Origin: Arthrobacter sp. B3I9
GTDB taxonomy: Bacteria > Actinomycetota > Actinomycetes > Actinomycetales > Micrococcaceae
DNA length: 64,000 bases
Direction of reading: 5' to 3'
NCBI RefSeq assembly: GCF_030816935.1
Contig: NZ_JAUSYO010000001.1
Span: 1,364,001 to 1,428,000, forward strand
Part shown: piece by piece, positions 50,682 through 60,227 of the stretch
How the letters are laid out: every line of letters begins with the position of its first letter
Numbering within the stretch: the first letter of the stretch is position 1
Notes under the pieces: generated by a model
Database searches by the model: none
What the model saw: only the letters and a program-made list of their open reading frames with translations
Told to the model about the DNA's origin: nothing
Position numbers and translations under genes: made by a program

Positions 50682-50757
50682 GTGGTGCTCCTTGTTTCGT
50701 CGAAGTCGATGGTTTCCGGGTCTTAGTCCGGTCCGGGTGAAGTGCGGGCTACGGGGG

Positions 50758-52044
50758 TCAGCCGTCGGCGGGCACGTGGCCCCCGGTGGACTGTGCCGTG
50801 AACTTGCCGCCGGCAACACGCACCGTCAACCCGATGCCGGCGGGAGCCTGCGAGGGGTGCCGGACCACTTCATGCCGGGTCCCGGGCGCGGTCTGGCCGT
50901 CGTCGAGCTGAACGACGGCATAACCGCGGTCCAGGGTTTTCTGCGGGGACAGCGCCAGCACCTGGGCTTTGAGGTGGACCAGCTGGTCGGCGGCCCTCAC
51001 CACCGCTGACGTGATGGCCGAGTGTGAGCGGCTCTTGAGCCGTTCGACGTCGTCGTGCCGGGTGGCGACCATGGCCTCGGGCGACGCGAGCACTGGACGC
51101 GAGCGCAGCGAGGACAGCCGGTCCGTTTCGCGCTCCACCAGCCGGGTGGCGCTGCGCCGGAGTTGTTCCCGGGCCTGCCGCACCCGGGCGAATTCTTCGG
51201 CCACGTCCGGCACGATCCGCTTCGCGGCGTCGGTGGGAGTCGATGCGCGGAGGTCCGCCACATCGTCGAGGATCGGGCGGTCGGCTTCGTGGCCGATCGC
51301 ACTTACGACAGGCGTCACCGCGTCCGCCACCGCGCGGATCAGCTGCTCGCTGCTGAACGGAAGCAGGTCCTCCAGGGACCCGCCGCCGCGGGCGATGACG
51401 ATGACGTCAACATCCGGGCGGCCGTCCAGTTCGCGCAGGGCACTGACCATCTGGGAGACGGCGGTATTGCCCTGGACGGCCACTTCGCGGATTTCGAACT
51501 CGACGGCCGGCCAGCGCAGGGCAGCGTTACGAAGGACGTCCTTTTTGGCGTCCGAGTCCCGGCCGGTGATCAATCCGATCCGGTGGGGAAGCATCGGCAG
51601 GCGCTTCTTGCGCGCGTCGGAGAACAGGCCCTCCGCCGCCAGGGCGTGCCGCAGCCGCTCGATCCGGGCGAGCAGGTCTCCGAGCCCCACAGGCCGGATG
51701 TCCTTTACCGACATGTTCAGGCGGCCCGTCTTCAGCCAGAACTCGGCTTTGATGAGGGCCACCACCCGGGAGCCGCGTTCCAGCGGAGACACCTGACGGT
51801 CCAGCACGTTTGTCCAGACAGATGCCGGAAGCGAGATCTCTGCGTTGACATCGCGCAGCGTCAGATACGCGTTGGTGCCGCGCCGGTTCAGCTCGATGAC
51901 CTGGCCTTCCACCCACGCGGACGGCGCGCGGTCAATGTGCATCTTCAGTTTCTGGGACAGCAGCTGCAACGGCCAGGGATTATCCGGGCTGGTCTCCGCA
52001 GCCGTGGCCGGAAGCGTCGAGGCCGCCGTGCGCTCTTCAGACAT
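50758..52044 (-). CDS. xseA: exodeoxyribonuclease VII large subunit
   Basis: The catalytic subunit, 428 residues. N-terminal OB fold (APSAWVEGQVIELNRRGTNA, SVWTNVLDRQVSPLERGSRV), then the catalytic domain with GLITGRDSDAKKDVLRNA, VIVIARGGGSLEDLLPFSSE, VSAIGHEADRPILDDVADLR and ASTPTDAAKRIVPD, then a coiled coil and C-terminal GYAVVQLDDG. It degrades single-stranded DNA in repair. Its start lies close to a divergent membrane-protein gene; the 236-bp gap holds no other gene. Confidence 0.97.
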   Translation of the reverse strand: MSEERTAASTLPATAAETSPDNPWPLQLLSQKLKMHIDRAPSAWVEGQVIELNRRGTNAYLTLRDVNAEISLPASVWTNVLDRQVSPLERGSRVVALIKAEFWLKTGRLNMSVKDIRPVGLGDLLARIERLRHALAAEGLFSDARKKRLPMLPHRIGLITGRDSDAKKDVLRNAALRWPAVEFEIREVAVQGNTAVSQMVSALRELDGRPDVDVIVIARGGGSLEDLLPFSSEQLIRAVADAVTPVVSAIGHEADRPILDDVADLRASTPTDAAKRIVPDVAEEFARVRQAREQLRRSATRLVERETDRLSSLRSRPVLASPEAMVATRHDDVERLKSRSHSAITSAVVRAADQLVHLKAQVLALSPQKTLDRGYAVVQLDDGQTAPGTRHEVVRHPSQAPAGIGLTVRVAGGKFTAQSTGGHVPADG

Positions 52045-52280
52045 GCGGGTGTCCCGTAGCGGGGCTTGCCGTATACATTTGCGTGCTGGTCCTTTGCGGT
52101 GCTGGCCTCGTAACGAGCTGGCTTTAGAGCGTGCTGGGATTAAAGCTGGCGGCTTTTGTCCGGTTCAACTCTATCCATAGCTCTACCACGCGGGTCCGAC
52201 GATATTGCTGGCTTTGTCCCTCGCGGCGACCGCCCCCGTAGGATGGCACCGTCCCCCCAACAATCCGCTAGGACTTTCTC

Positions 52281-53123
52281 TTGCGCACTTTCGTCTCGGC
52301 CGTGGCAGTACTCATCGGGCTTGTGATGGCCGCCGTCGCCGTCCCGGCCATGTGGGCGGACCGGAACATCGTCCAGGAAGACGGCTTTGTTGCGCTGACC
52401 GCACCGCTGGGCAAAGACCCCGCGTTCCAGCAGCGGCTGGCCGCCGCCGCCGTGAACAGCTTCAGCTCGGATCAGATCCCCGGACCGGTCGTCGAAATCG
52501 TACGTCCCATCCTCGAGGATGCGGCCCAGTCACTCAGCGGACTGCCCGGTTATTCCGAAGCCTGGACGGAAACCCTCCGCAAGAGCCACCGGCTCAGTTT
52601 CAGCGATCCGAACACCTTGCCCGCGGAGATGAACGGGGTCAGCTCCCTTGCCCTGGACGTTGCGCCGCTCGTCGGGCTGGTGGCGAAGCGCCTGGCCGAG
52701 GTCACCAGCCTCCCCTTGGAGAGCCCCGAGCAGGTCCTGATTCCCGTCGGCCAGCCCAGCCAGCGCCAGCTCGTCGAACGGGTCACCGCCTACGCTCCCA
52801 TGGGCTCCGCGGTCGCGGTCGGCTCGGCCATCGCTTTCGTTCTGGCCCTGGTGGCCGCGCGGCGCCGGTGGACCGTACTGGCGGGCGCTGGTGCAGGGGC
52901 GCTGGTCCTCGCCGCGGTCTGGAAGCTGGCGGCCGACGCCGTTGGCGGCGCAGTGGATGGGTCGTCCAGTGGCAACGCCATGGCAGACATCTTCAAGCAT
53001 GAATTTGTCGCGGCCTCCACTGCGGGCTTCGGCCAGTGGATCCTGGCCGCCATGGTGGCCGGGGCGGTGCTGCTGCTGGCCGGGATCGTGCTGCGAGCCG
53101 TCGGCGGGCGCCGCCGGTCCTGA
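52281..53123 (+). CDS. membrane protein of unknown function
   Basis: A 280-residue protein with an uncleaved N-terminal anchor (TFVSAVAVLIGLVMAAVAVP), an extracytoplasmic domain of about 150 residues (WADRNIVQEDGFVALTAPLG, LARRLAEVTSL-like helices) and three C-terminal spans, one ending in RAVGGRRRS. It resembles a widespread actinobacterial membrane protein without assigned role. The TTG start at 52281 fits the anchor; TAGGAC lies 6 nt before it. Confidence 0.8.
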   Translation: MRTFVSAVAVLIGLVMAAVAVPAMWADRNIVQEDGFVALTAPLGKDPAFQQRLAAAAVNSFSSDQIPGPVVEIVRPILEDAAQSLSGLPGYSEAWTETLRKSHRLSFSDPNTLPAEMNGVSSLALDVAPLVGLVAKRLAEVTSLPLESPEQVLIPVGQPSQRQLVERVTAYAPMGSAVAVGSAIAFVLALVAARRRWTVLAGAGAGALVLAAVWKLAADAVGGAVDGSSSGNAMADIFKHEFVAASTAGFGQWILAAMVAGAVLLLAGIVLRAVGGRRRS

Positions 53124-53200
53124 TGTGGACCGGGGCTAAACCGGGTTCAGCGAGGCAGGTATCACGGTCCGGACGGAAACGTTGGGGCAGCCAGCACCGG

Positions 53201-53206
53201 TAAGAT
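53201..53206 (+). promoter_or_regulatory. -10 box of ispH
   Basis: TAAGAT, first T 12 nt before ATG 53213; leaderless transcript likely. Confidence 0.5.
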
Positions 53207-53212
53207 TGAGGG

Positions 53213-54304
53213 ATGACTTCCACCGCTGTTTCCATTCCGATGCCAACCGTTCCCCGCCGGCGTCGCACGCCGGAAGAAGTCCTGGCGGCGGCCCCCGTCT
53301 CCGGGACGAAGAGGGTGCTGCTGGCGGCGCCGCGCGGTTACTGCGCAGGTGTGGACCGTGCCGTCATCGCGGTGGAAAAAGCCCTCGAGCACTACGGGCC
53401 GCCCGTCTACGTCCGCAAGCAGATCGTGCACAACGTGCACGTGGTCAGCTCCCTGGAAGAAAAGGGTGCCATCTTCGTCGACGAAACCGACGAGGTCCCT
53501 GAGGGTGCCCTGGTGATCTTCTCCGCCCACGGGGTCTCACCCGCCGTCGTGCAGTCCGCCGAAGACCGCGGCCTGCGGACCATCGACGCGACCTGCCCGC
53601 TCGTGACCAAAGTGCACAGGGAAGCAGTCCGCTTCGCCAAGGACGACTTCGACATTCTGCTGATCGGCCACGACGGCCACGAGGAAGTCGAGGGCACCGC
53701 CGGTGAGGCCCCCGAGCACATCCAGATCATCAACGGCCCGCATGAGGTCGACAAGGTCACGGTCCGGGACCCGGAAAAGGTCATCTGGCTGTCCCAGACC
53801 ACCCTCAGCGTCGACGAGACCATGGAAACCGTGAGGCTCCTGAAGGAACGGTTCCCCACCCTGCAGGATCCGCCCAGCGATGACATCTGCTATGCGACCA
53901 CCAACCGCCAGGTGGCCATCAAGAAGATCTCGCCCCAGGCCGACCTCGTCATCGTGGTCGGGTCCGCCAACTCCTCGAATTCCGTCCGCCTTGTAGAGGT
54001 GGCGCTGGAATACGGCGCGAAGGCCTCCTACCGCGTCGACTTTGCCAACGAGGTGGACGAGGCCTGGTTCGAGGGCGTCGCCACGGTGGGCGTGACCTCG
54101 GGGGCATCCGTACCGGAAGTCCTGGTTAAGGACGTGCTGCGGCTGCTGGCCGACTACGGCTACGGCTCGGTGGAGGAAGTCGTCACGGCCGAGGAAGACC
54201 TGCTCTTCTCCCTGCCCAAGGAGCTTCGGGCCACCCTCAAGCAGGCCGGCGACGTGACCCGCGCCCTCGGTGGCCGCGGGGCACGCCAGGCCAGGAACTC
54301 CTAG
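53213..54304 (+). CDS. ispH: 4-hydroxy-3-methylbut-2-enyl diphosphate reductase
   Basis: The last enzyme of the MEP pathway, giving IPP and DMAPP. The 363-residue product has the three cluster cysteines Cys44 (PRGYCAGV), Cys128 (DATCPLV) and Cys226 ([10 protein letters not shown]) of the [4Fe-4S] centre, plus [19 protein letters not shown] and [10 protein letters not shown]. The first 30 residues are an actinobacterial extension. It feeds isoprenoids to the crt operon 25 kb away and to quinones and wall lipids. Its 3' end overlaps the rmuC stop by 4 nt, convergently. Confidence 0.97.
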   Translation: MTSTAVSIPMPTVPRRRRTPEEVLAAAPVSGTKRVLLAAPRGYCAGVDRAVIAVEKALEHYGPPVYVRKQIVHNVHVVSSLEEKGAIFVDETDEVPEGALVIFSAHGVSPAVVQSAEDRGLRTIDATCPLVTKVHREAVRFAKDDFDILLIGHDGHEEVEGTAGEAPEHIQIINGPHEVDKVTVRDPEKVIWLSQTTLSVDETMETVRLLKERFPTLQDPPSDDICYATTNRQVAIKKISPQADLVIVVGSANSSNSVRLVEVALEYGAKASYRVDFANEVDEAWFEGVATVGVTSGASVPEVLVKDVLRLLADYGYGSVEEVVTAEEDLLFSLPKELRATLKQAGDVTRALGGRGARQARNS

Positions 54305-55521
54305 GCGGCGGTCTCCGCGGCGTCGTTCCCTGACTGCAGTTCCGGCGCCGCCACCGAGCGCGGCGTGGCCTCGACTGACGCCGGAGAAGTCAGCCCGGCG
54401 GTGTCCAGGGCGTTAAGCTTCCTGGCCGTCGGGAGAACGCGGGCCTCCAGCGTGCCGACCATTGAGTTGTAACGGTCCACCGACGTCTTCAGCGAAGTCC
54501 CCAGCTTGGTGACGTTTTCGCCCAGCGTCCCCATCCGCTCATACAGCTGGCGGGCGAGTTCGAAGAGCTCCCGGGCGCTGTCCGTCAGCACATCCTGGCG
54601 CCAGGTGAAGGCGACCGATTTCAGGACCGCCAGCAGGGTCCCCGGCGAGGCCAGCACCACGTTCTTGGACAAGGCGTAGTCCAGCAGGGCCGGGTCCGCC
54701 GAGAGGGCAGCAGCGAGGATGGATTCCGCGGGCAGGAAGCACACCACCAGCTCGGGGGAATTACCCGGGATATCCCAGTACTTTTTGTTGCTCAGAGCGT
54801 CCACGTGCGCCTTGAGCGCCTTGGCGTGGGCCGCGAGCAGCGCCTGCTGTCCCTGGGGGCCATGCTGGGGACTGCGCTGCCCGGCAGCGCCGAGCTCCTG
54901 GGCTTCCAGGTAGGAGCCCAGCGGAACCTTCGCATCCACCACCAGCTGCTTGGCTCCGGGGAGCTGCACGACGAGGTCAGGCCGGACGCTGCTGTCCGTG
55001 CCAGCGCTGTGCAGCTGTTCGTGGAAGTCGACGTGCCGCAGCATCCCGGCCGCTTCCACGACCCGGCGCAACTGCACCTCACCCCACTGTCCGCGGGCGC
55101 TGTTGGACCTCAACGCCGATTCCAGGGCATGCGTGGAGCGCAGCAACTGCTCGTCGGAGAGCCGCGCTTCCTGCAGCTGCTGGGCCAGCTGGCCGTACTG
55201 TTCCAGGCGGTCCCGCTCCAGGAGGGAAACCTGCTGCTGGACCGCTGTGAGCTTCTCCGCCACCGGGGCCAGCGCCCGCAGAACACTCCCGTCCTGTGTC
55301 CTGGATTCCCCGAGCTCCCGGTTCTGCGCGGCGAGAAGCCGCCGCTCGGCGTCGGCGGCCGCAAGCTGGGCGTTGACCTCGGAGAGCCTGGCCGAGACGC
55401 CGTCGAAGTCCTGTTCCACTGCCCGGTAACGGCGGCGGAGGAAGACATACCCGGCAGCGGCGCCGGCAACGGCACCCACGAGCAACATGAGCAGGGCGAG
55501 AATCAGTGCAAAAGCGTCCAT
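54301..55521 (-). CDS. rmuC: DNA recombination protein RmuC
   Basis: A 406-residue protein with one N-terminal membrane anchor ([20 protein letters not shown]), a coiled coil of about 120 residues, and the RmuC nuclease-like domain: [60 protein letters not shown] and [20 protein letters not shown]. RmuC limits recombination at inverted repeats. ATG 55521 has AAGGTGAAG before it. Divergent from ychF. Confidence 0.93.
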   Translation of the reverse strand: MDAFALILALLMLLVGAVAGAAAGYVFLRRRYRAVEQDFDGVSARLSEVNAQLAAADAERRLLAAQNRELGESRTQDGSVLRALAPVAEKLTAVQQQVSLLERDRLEQYGQLAQQLQEARLSDEQLLRSTHALESALRSNSARGQWGEVQLRRVVEAAGMLRHVDFHEQLHSAGTDSSVRPDLVVQLPGAKQLVVDAKVPLGSYLEAQELGAAGQRSPQHGPQGQQALLAAHAKALKAHVDALSNKKYWDIPGNSPELVVCFLPAESILAAALSADPALLDYALSKNVVLASPGTLLAVLKSVAFTWRQDVLTDSARELFELARQLYERMGTLGENVTKLGTSLKTSVDRYNSMVGTLEARVLPTARKLNALDTAGLTSPASVEATPRSVAAPELQSGNDAAETAA

Positions 55522-55636
55522 AGCTTCACCTTGGCACGCCCCTGCGACAGTTTTGGCTCCGACGCACGGTGTGCCTGCCGGGCGGCAAGGGGACTGCGCG
55601 AGGTCGCCCTGGCCGCAGCGGGTAGAATGTATGCTC

Positions 55637-56722
55637 GTGGCTCTTACTATTGGCATCGTCGGACTGCCCAACGTCGGCAAATCAACTCTTTTCAACGCAC
55701 TGACCCGCAACCAGGTGCTCGCAGCGAACTACCCGTTCGCCACGATCGAGCCCAACGTCGGCGTCGTGAACCTGCCCGACCCCAGGCTGGAAAAGCTCGC
55801 CGGCATCTTCGGTTCGGCCCGGCTGCTGCCCGCCCCCGTCTCCTTCGTGGACATCGCGGGGATCGTAAAAGGTGCGTCGGAGGGTGAAGGCCTGGGCAAC
55901 AAGTTCCTCGCGAACATCCGTGAAGCCCAGGCAATCGCCCAGGTTGTCCGCGTGTTCGATGATCCCGACGTCATCCACGTCGACGGCAAGGTCGATCCCC
56001 GCTCGGACATGGAGACCATCAACACGGAGCTGATCCTGGCCGACCTCCAGACGATCGAAAACGCCATTCCGCGGATCGAAAAAGAAGTCAAAATCAAAAA
56101 ACGCGACGCTGCCGAGCTGGCCGCCATCAAGGCGGCGCAGGCGGTGCTCGAGCGCGGGGACACCATCTTCTCCTCGATCAAGAGCGACAAGCTGGAGATG
56201 GAGCACCTCAAGGAGCTCGGCCTCCTGACCGCCAAGCCCTTCATCTATGTCTTCAACGCCGATGAGGGCGTTCTGGGCAGCCCCGAAAAGCAGGAGGAAC
56301 TGCGGGCCCTGGTTGCCCCGGCGGACGCCGTCTTCCTTGACGCCAAGCTCGAGTCCGACCTCGTCGAACTGGACGAGGAGGAAGCCCGCGAGATGCTGGA
56401 AATGAACGGGCAGGACGAATCCGGCCTCGACCAGCTGGCACGCGTCGGCTTCCACACCCTGGGACTCCAGACCTACCTCACGGCAGGACCGAAGGAAACC
56501 CGCGCCTGGACCATCCACCAGGGGGACACCGCCCCGCAGGCTGCCGGCGTCATCCACTCCGATTTCCAGCGCGGCTTCATCAAGGCGGAGGTGGTTTCCT
56601 TCGATGACCTCATCGAAGCAGGCTCCATGGCAGAGGCCAAAGCCCGCGGCAAGGTCCGGATCGAAGGCAAGGAATACGTCATGGCCGACGGCGACGTGGT
56701 TGAGTTTAGGTTTAACGTCTAG
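55637..56722 (+). CDS. ychF: redox-regulated ATPase YchF (OLA1)
   Basis: A universally conserved Obg-like ATPase of 361 residues that binds ribosomes. [18 protein letters not shown] (P-loop), [34 protein letters not shown] and a C-terminal TGS domain ending in DVVEFRFNV are canonical. GTG 55637 is preceded by TAGAAT (55623-55628), so the mRNA leader is very short. The final 29 nt of the gene and the following terminator are present a second time 2 kb downstream, beyond the aldehyde dehydrogenase gene. Confidence 0.97.
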   Translation: MALTIGIVGLPNVGKSTLFNALTRNQVLAANYPFATIEPNVGVVNLPDPRLEKLAGIFGSARLLPAPVSFVDIAGIVKGASEGEGLGNKFLANIREAQAIAQVVRVFDDPDVIHVDGKVDPRSDMETINTELILADLQTIENAIPRIEKEVKIKKRDAAELAAIKAAQAVLERGDTIFSSIKSDKLEMEHLKELGLLTAKPFIYVFNADEGVLGSPEKQEELRALVAPADAVFLDAKLESDLVELDEEEAREMLEMNGQDESGLDQLARVGFHTLGLQTYLTAGPKETRAWTIHQGDTAPQAAGVIHSDFQRGFIKAEVVSFDDLIEAGSMAEAKARGKVRIEGKEYVMADGDVVEFRFNV

Positions 56723-56783
56723 TTCCTGAGCTCCCTGCGATCTCTGCGATAGCCGCTACGAACACTTGTTCCTAGCGGCTATC
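56694..56783. repeat. ychF tail plus terminator, copy A
   Basis: The last 29 nt of ychF followed by its terminator. Copy B at 58719-58810 matches the first 29 nt with one mismatch (21 nt are identical, 56702-56722 with 58727-58747) and the rest at roughly 80-85%. The frame of the ychF C-terminus (VVEFRFNV, stop) is kept in both copies. Confidence 0.85.
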
Positions 56784-56790
56784 CGCCTTT
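56748..56790 (+). terminator. terminator of ychF
   Basis: GATAGCCGCTA (56748-56758) pairs with TAGCGGCTATC (56773-56783) around a partly paired inner segment; CCGCCTTT follows. Confidence 0.75.
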
Positions 56791-57048
56791 CTGGCCGCCC
56801 GCCCAGCCTCATTGATGCCGCCGACATTTTGCAGCACAAGGCATGAGACTTCTTTCCGAGAGGCAGGACAAATTTCTCCGTCCAACTTCTCGGGGAGTAG
56901 TTCACAGGGCGGGGCGGCCTCACCACGCGGATCCTGGCCGGCGCGATTCCTTTGTGTCGCGCGGCCACCGACTACCCTAGAACCACAGATCGACCCCGCC
57001 GAGCCCCGGACCAGCCAGGCTCGGCCCAGCAGATGAGGAGCTCCACTC

Positions 57049-58524
57049 ATGACGACGACCACCCTGGAATCCACCGCTACCTTCGCCGGCCAGCCAGTAA
57101 ACCTGCAGTTCATCGCCGGCCAGTGGCGGGCCGGACGCTCGGAGAAGGTGAATACGGACACCAACCCGTTCGATGATTCCGTGGTGGCCGAGATCCGCCA
57201 GGCCTCCGTCGAGGACCTGGATGAGGCCTATCGCGCGGCTGAGACCGCCCAGCCCGACTGGGCCGCGACGTCCCCGTCCGAGCGGGCGAAGATCATTCGC
57301 CGCGCCGGGGAGATCCTCGAGGAGCGCCGCGAGGAGATCGTGTCCTGGCTGGTGAAGGAGTCCGGCTCCACCGTCATCAAGGCCAATGTCGAGGTCTCCC
57401 TCGCTGCCGGCATCACCACCGAGTCCGCCTCCTTCCCGACCCGGGTGCACGGCACCATCCACCCCTCGAACACCCCGGACAGGGAAATGCGGGTCTACCG
57501 TAAGCCCGTCGGCGTGGTCGGTGTGATCAGCCCGTGGAACTTCCCGCTGCACCTGTCCCAGCGCTCGGTTGCCCCCGCCCTGGCCCTGGGCAACGCCGTC
57601 GTGATCAAGCCTGCCTCAGACACCCCGGTGACCGGCGGACTGCTGATCGCCCGGATCTTCGAAGAGGCCGGACTCCCGGCAGGGGTGCTGTCCGTGGTGG
57701 TGGGCGCCGGCTCCGAGATCGGGGACGAGTTCGTGGCGCATCCGGTTCCGCGGCTGATCTCCTTCACCGGGTCGACGCCGGTGGGGCAGAACGTCGGCAA
57801 GGTCGCCGTCGGTGGGGAGCACCTGAAGAAGGTGGCCTTGGAGCTGGGCGGCAACGCCCCGCTGGTGGTGCTGGACGACGCCGACGTCGACGCGGCAGTC
57901 GCCCAGGCCGTGCCGGGCACCTTCCTGCACTCGGGCCAGATCTGCATGTCCGTGAACCGGATCATAGTCCAGGCACCGGTCTACGACGAGTTCGTGCAGA
58001 AGTTCTCCGGAGCTGCGAAATCCGTGCCGTTCGGTGACCCGTCCATGGAGGAAACGCTGGTCGGTCCGGTGATCAATGACTCGCAGCTGGAGGGCCTGAA
58101 GGCCAAGATCGCCGAGGCCGAGGAGGCCGGGGCGCGTGTGGTCGCCGGTGGCCAGATCGATGGCCGCGTGGTGCCGCCGCACGTGTTCGCCGACGTCACT
58201 CCGGACATGGAGATCGCCCGCGAGGAGATTTTCGGCCCCATGGTCGCGATCTTGCGGGCCAAGGACGAGGAGCACGCGCTGGCCCTGGCCAACGACCACG
58301 TCTACGGGCTCTCGTCCGCGGTGTTCACCCAGAACCTGGACCGCGGCGTGCGCTTCGCCCAGCGGGTCAAGGCCGGGATGACCTTCATCAACGAGATGAC
58401 CGTCCAGGACGAGGCCCACGTGGCCTTCGGCGGCGAACGCAACTCCGGGCTGGGCCGCTTCAACGGCGAATGGGCCATTGAAGAGTTCACCACCGCCCAC
58501 ACCATCGGCGTCAAGCGACTCTGA
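57049..58524 (+). CDS. aldehyde dehydrogenase
   Basis: A 491-residue NAD(P)-dependent [24 protein letters not shown], the catalytic Glu265 in LELGGNAP and Cys299 in [26 protein letters not shown] and [20 protein letters not shown] are all present. The pattern is closest to aromatic-aldehyde (benzaldehyde or vanillin) dehydrogenases, but the substrate is a guess. ATG 57049 has GAGGAG about 9 nt upstream. The 250 bp before it contain its promoter and no other gene. It is the only gene between the two ychF-tail copies; a 7-bp hairpin at 58562-58580 may end its transcript. Confidence 0.93.
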   Translation: MTTTTLESTATFAGQPVNLQFIAGQWRAGRSEKVNTDTNPFDDSVVAEIRQASVEDLDEAYRAAETAQPDWAATSPSERAKIIRRAGEILEERREEIVSWLVKESGSTVIKANVEVSLAAGITTESASFPTRVHGTIHPSNTPDREMRVYRKPVGVVGVISPWNFPLHLSQRSVAPALALGNAVVIKPASDTPVTGGLLIARIFEEAGLPAGVLSVVVGAGSEIGDEFVAHPVPRLISFTGSTPVGQNVGKVAVGGEHLKKVALELGGNAPLVVLDDADVDAAVAQAVPGTFLHSGQICMSVNRIIVQAPVYDEFVQKFSGAAKSVPFGDPSMEETLVGPVINDSQLEGLKAKIAEAEEAGARVVAGGQIDGRVVPPHVFADVTPDMEIAREEIFGPMVAILRAKDEEHALALANDHVYGLSSAVFTQNLDRGVRFAQRVKAGMTFINEMTVQDEAHVAFGGERNSGLGRFNGEWAIEEFTTAHTIGVKRL

Positions 58525-58718
58525 AGACACAATCACCAGCCCAACAGAGAAAAGTTGTCCGCCCGGACACGTGGTCCGGGGGGCAGGCTTTGTCCTTCCG
58601 GAGCGACGGCACTAATAGGGCATGGACCGGGCTGAGAATCCGCTGCCCAGGCAGGAGTGCGGGTTCGTCCTACACTCTGTCGACGGCCAGTGCATGCCAG
58701 AGGTGATTCAGATGCTGA

Positions 58719-58810
58719 ACGTGGTGGAGTTTAGGTTTAACGTCTAGCTCCTGACCTCCTGAGACGTTTTGCGATAGCCGCTAAGAACACGTGTTCTTAG
58801 CGGCTATCGC
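58719..58810. repeat. ychF tail plus terminator, copy B
   Basis: A second copy of the ychF 3' end in a 357-bp gap that otherwise holds no gene. A short frame reads [11 protein letters not shown], stop, so the sense frame of ychF is preserved but only eight of its codons. The sequence just before 58719 (58620-58718) does not resemble ychF. Confidence 0.85.
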
Positions 58811-58815
58811 GCTTT
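58771..58815 (+). terminator. perfect 40-bp palindrome, terminator
   Basis: 58771-58810 is a perfect inverted repeat, 20 nt per arm with no spacer (arms begin GCGATAGCCGCTAAGAACAC), followed by GCTTTT. Copy A at 56748 has mismatches in the inner arm. Confidence 0.8.
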
Positions 58816-58881
58816 TGGGACCGGTTGCTAAGTCGAAATGATGCCGCGGGACACGGACCGAAGCCAGTAGCCGTAACGTCT

Positions 58882-59649
58882 TCAGAACAGCGGCCAGGGT
58901 ACCGCTGGCATCTCACCACTGGGAGCCGGAAATCGCCCTGCCAAGCGCAACCGGGCGCACCGCGCGGCGAGCGATGCGATTTCTTCGGCGCTAAGCAAGT
59001 CCGCCAGGTTTCGGCCCAGTGAACCGTGCAGTCCTTCTCTGACACGATCTATGCCGTCGCGTTCCTCGGCGCTTAGGGCGTCTCCCAGCCATCCCCACAG
59101 CACAGTGCGCAGCTTATGGTCACGGTGAAAGGTGAGCCCATGGTCGACACCGTGCCGGTGTCCGTCAGTCATGGGCAGAATGTGGTCGCCTTTGCGGTCG
59201 GCGTTGTTGACGATGACGTCGAACACCGCCATGCGTCTGAGCTCTGGCGTGTCCTCGTGTATGAGGGCGACTGTCCGCCCGTTCTCATCCTGACCCTCTA
59301 GGACGTGTTTCCAACCGCTCTCCGGTACGTCGGCCGCCCCTACGAGATCCACCGCGTTCTGGCCGGGGTCAGTCTCCTGCCACAGTTGCACCATTCCTTT
59401 GCCTAAAGGGCCATCGCGGAGCCAGGTGCGGGGCACCACGTTCCAGCCGAGGACCTCAGAAACCAGGTAGGCGGCGACCTCCCGGTGGGCAAGGAAGCCG
59501 TCGGGAAAGTCCCACAGGGGTTTTTCCCCGGCTATCGGTTTATAAACGACTGTGGTGTCGCCGATGCTGCCCAGAAAGGTGGCATTCGACGCCGTCGTGA
59601 TGCGCCCGGTGAGCGTCAGCTCGGCAGTCATCAGGTCGGGCGCCGGCAT
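58882..59649 (-). CDS. SCO1664-family protein (kinase-like fold)
   Basis: A 255-residue member of the actinobacterial SCO1664 family, which resembles the phosphatidylinositol 3-/4-kinase catalytic fold. Markers: TVVYKPIAGEKPLWDFPDGF (the ATP-binding lysine-type site), FLAHREVAAYLVSEVLGWNV, VFDVIVNNADRKGDHILP (the catalytic-loop-like N-x-A-D) and GVDHGLTFH (DFG-like DHG). No substrate is known. ATG 59649 overlaps the DUF3090 stop by 1 nt (TGATG), so translation is coupled. Third gene of a conserved trio. Confidence 0.9.
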   Translation of the reverse strand: MPAPDLMTAELTLTGRITTASNATFLGSIGDTTVVYKPIAGEKPLWDFPDGFLAHREVAAYLVSEVLGWNVVPRTWLRDGPLGKGMVQLWQETDPGQNAVDLVGAADVPESGWKHVLEGQDENGRTVALIHEDTPELRRMAVFDVIVNNADRKGDHILPMTDGHRHGVDHGLTFHRDHKLRTVLWGWLGDALSAEERDGIDRVREGLHGSLGRNLADLLSAEEIASLAARCARLRLAGRFPAPSGEMPAVPWPLF

Positions 59650-60203
59650 CAGACCTCGGGAAGGGTACAGGTGTGCCCGTCGGCGTCTATGGGGTAACCG
59701 CAGAGCGGGCACGTCGGACGCCCAGCGCCCACGATCTCGCGGGTGCGCTTGGCGAACGCGCGGGCGGTGCCAACCGGCATCCGCACTAGCAGCATCTCGG
59801 GCACTTCCGTGTCGTCCTCATCACGCGATACGTCGTCGTCGTCAGGTTCGACATCAGTGACCGGATAGGCCTCTATGACGATCTGCGCCGTTGTCGGGTC
59901 CCAACCCAGGCTTATGGCGCCGGTTCGAAACTGCTCCTGGACGGCCTCGAGCTGGTCATTGTCGACAAGTTCAATGGGAGTGCTCGTGGGAACGCTGAAG
60001 GGGTTGCCCTCGACGGTGATGAGCTGGTCGAGAATTTCGTCGATCTTGTCCGCGAGTAGAGCCGACTGCTGCTTCTCCAGGGCGATACTCACGATCTGCT
60101 TTCCTGCGCGCACCTGCAGGTAGAACGTGCGCGCGCCCGGAAGCCCGATGGTGCCGACGACGACCCGGTCAGGCCAGGCAAATTCATGAACACGTGTAGG
60201 CAT
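59649..60203 (-). CDS. DUF3090 protein with C-terminal zinc ribbon
   Basis: A 184-residue DUF3090 protein: RVHEFAWPDRVVVGTIGLPG and ARTFYLQVRAGKQIVSIALE open the domain, an acidic stretch (VEPDDDDVSRDEDDTE) follows, and the C-terminus is a zinc-binding knuckle with Cys165, Cys168, His177 and Cys179 (CPLCGYPIDADGHTC). Function unknown. The ATG has TAAAAT with its first T 12 nt upstream, so it can be transcribed leaderless as well as from the gene before. Confidence 0.91.
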   Translation of the reverse strand: MPTRVHEFAWPDRVVVGTIGLPGARTFYLQVRAGKQIVSIALEKQQSALLADKIDEILDQLITVEGNPFSVPTSTPIELVDNDQLEAVQEQFRTGAISLGWDPTTAQIVIEAYPVTDVEPDDDDVSRDEDDTEVPEMLLVRMPVGTARAFAKRTREIVGAGRPTCPLCGYPIDADGHTCTLPEV

Positions 60204-60209
60204 AAGAGC

Positions 60210-60215
60210 ATTTTA
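60210..60215 (-). promoter_or_regulatory. -10 box of DUF3090 gene
   Basis: TAAAAT on the minus strand, first T 12 nt before the ATG; an internal promoter inside the trio. Confidence 0.45.
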
Positions 60216-60227
60216 GGCACATGAGGT

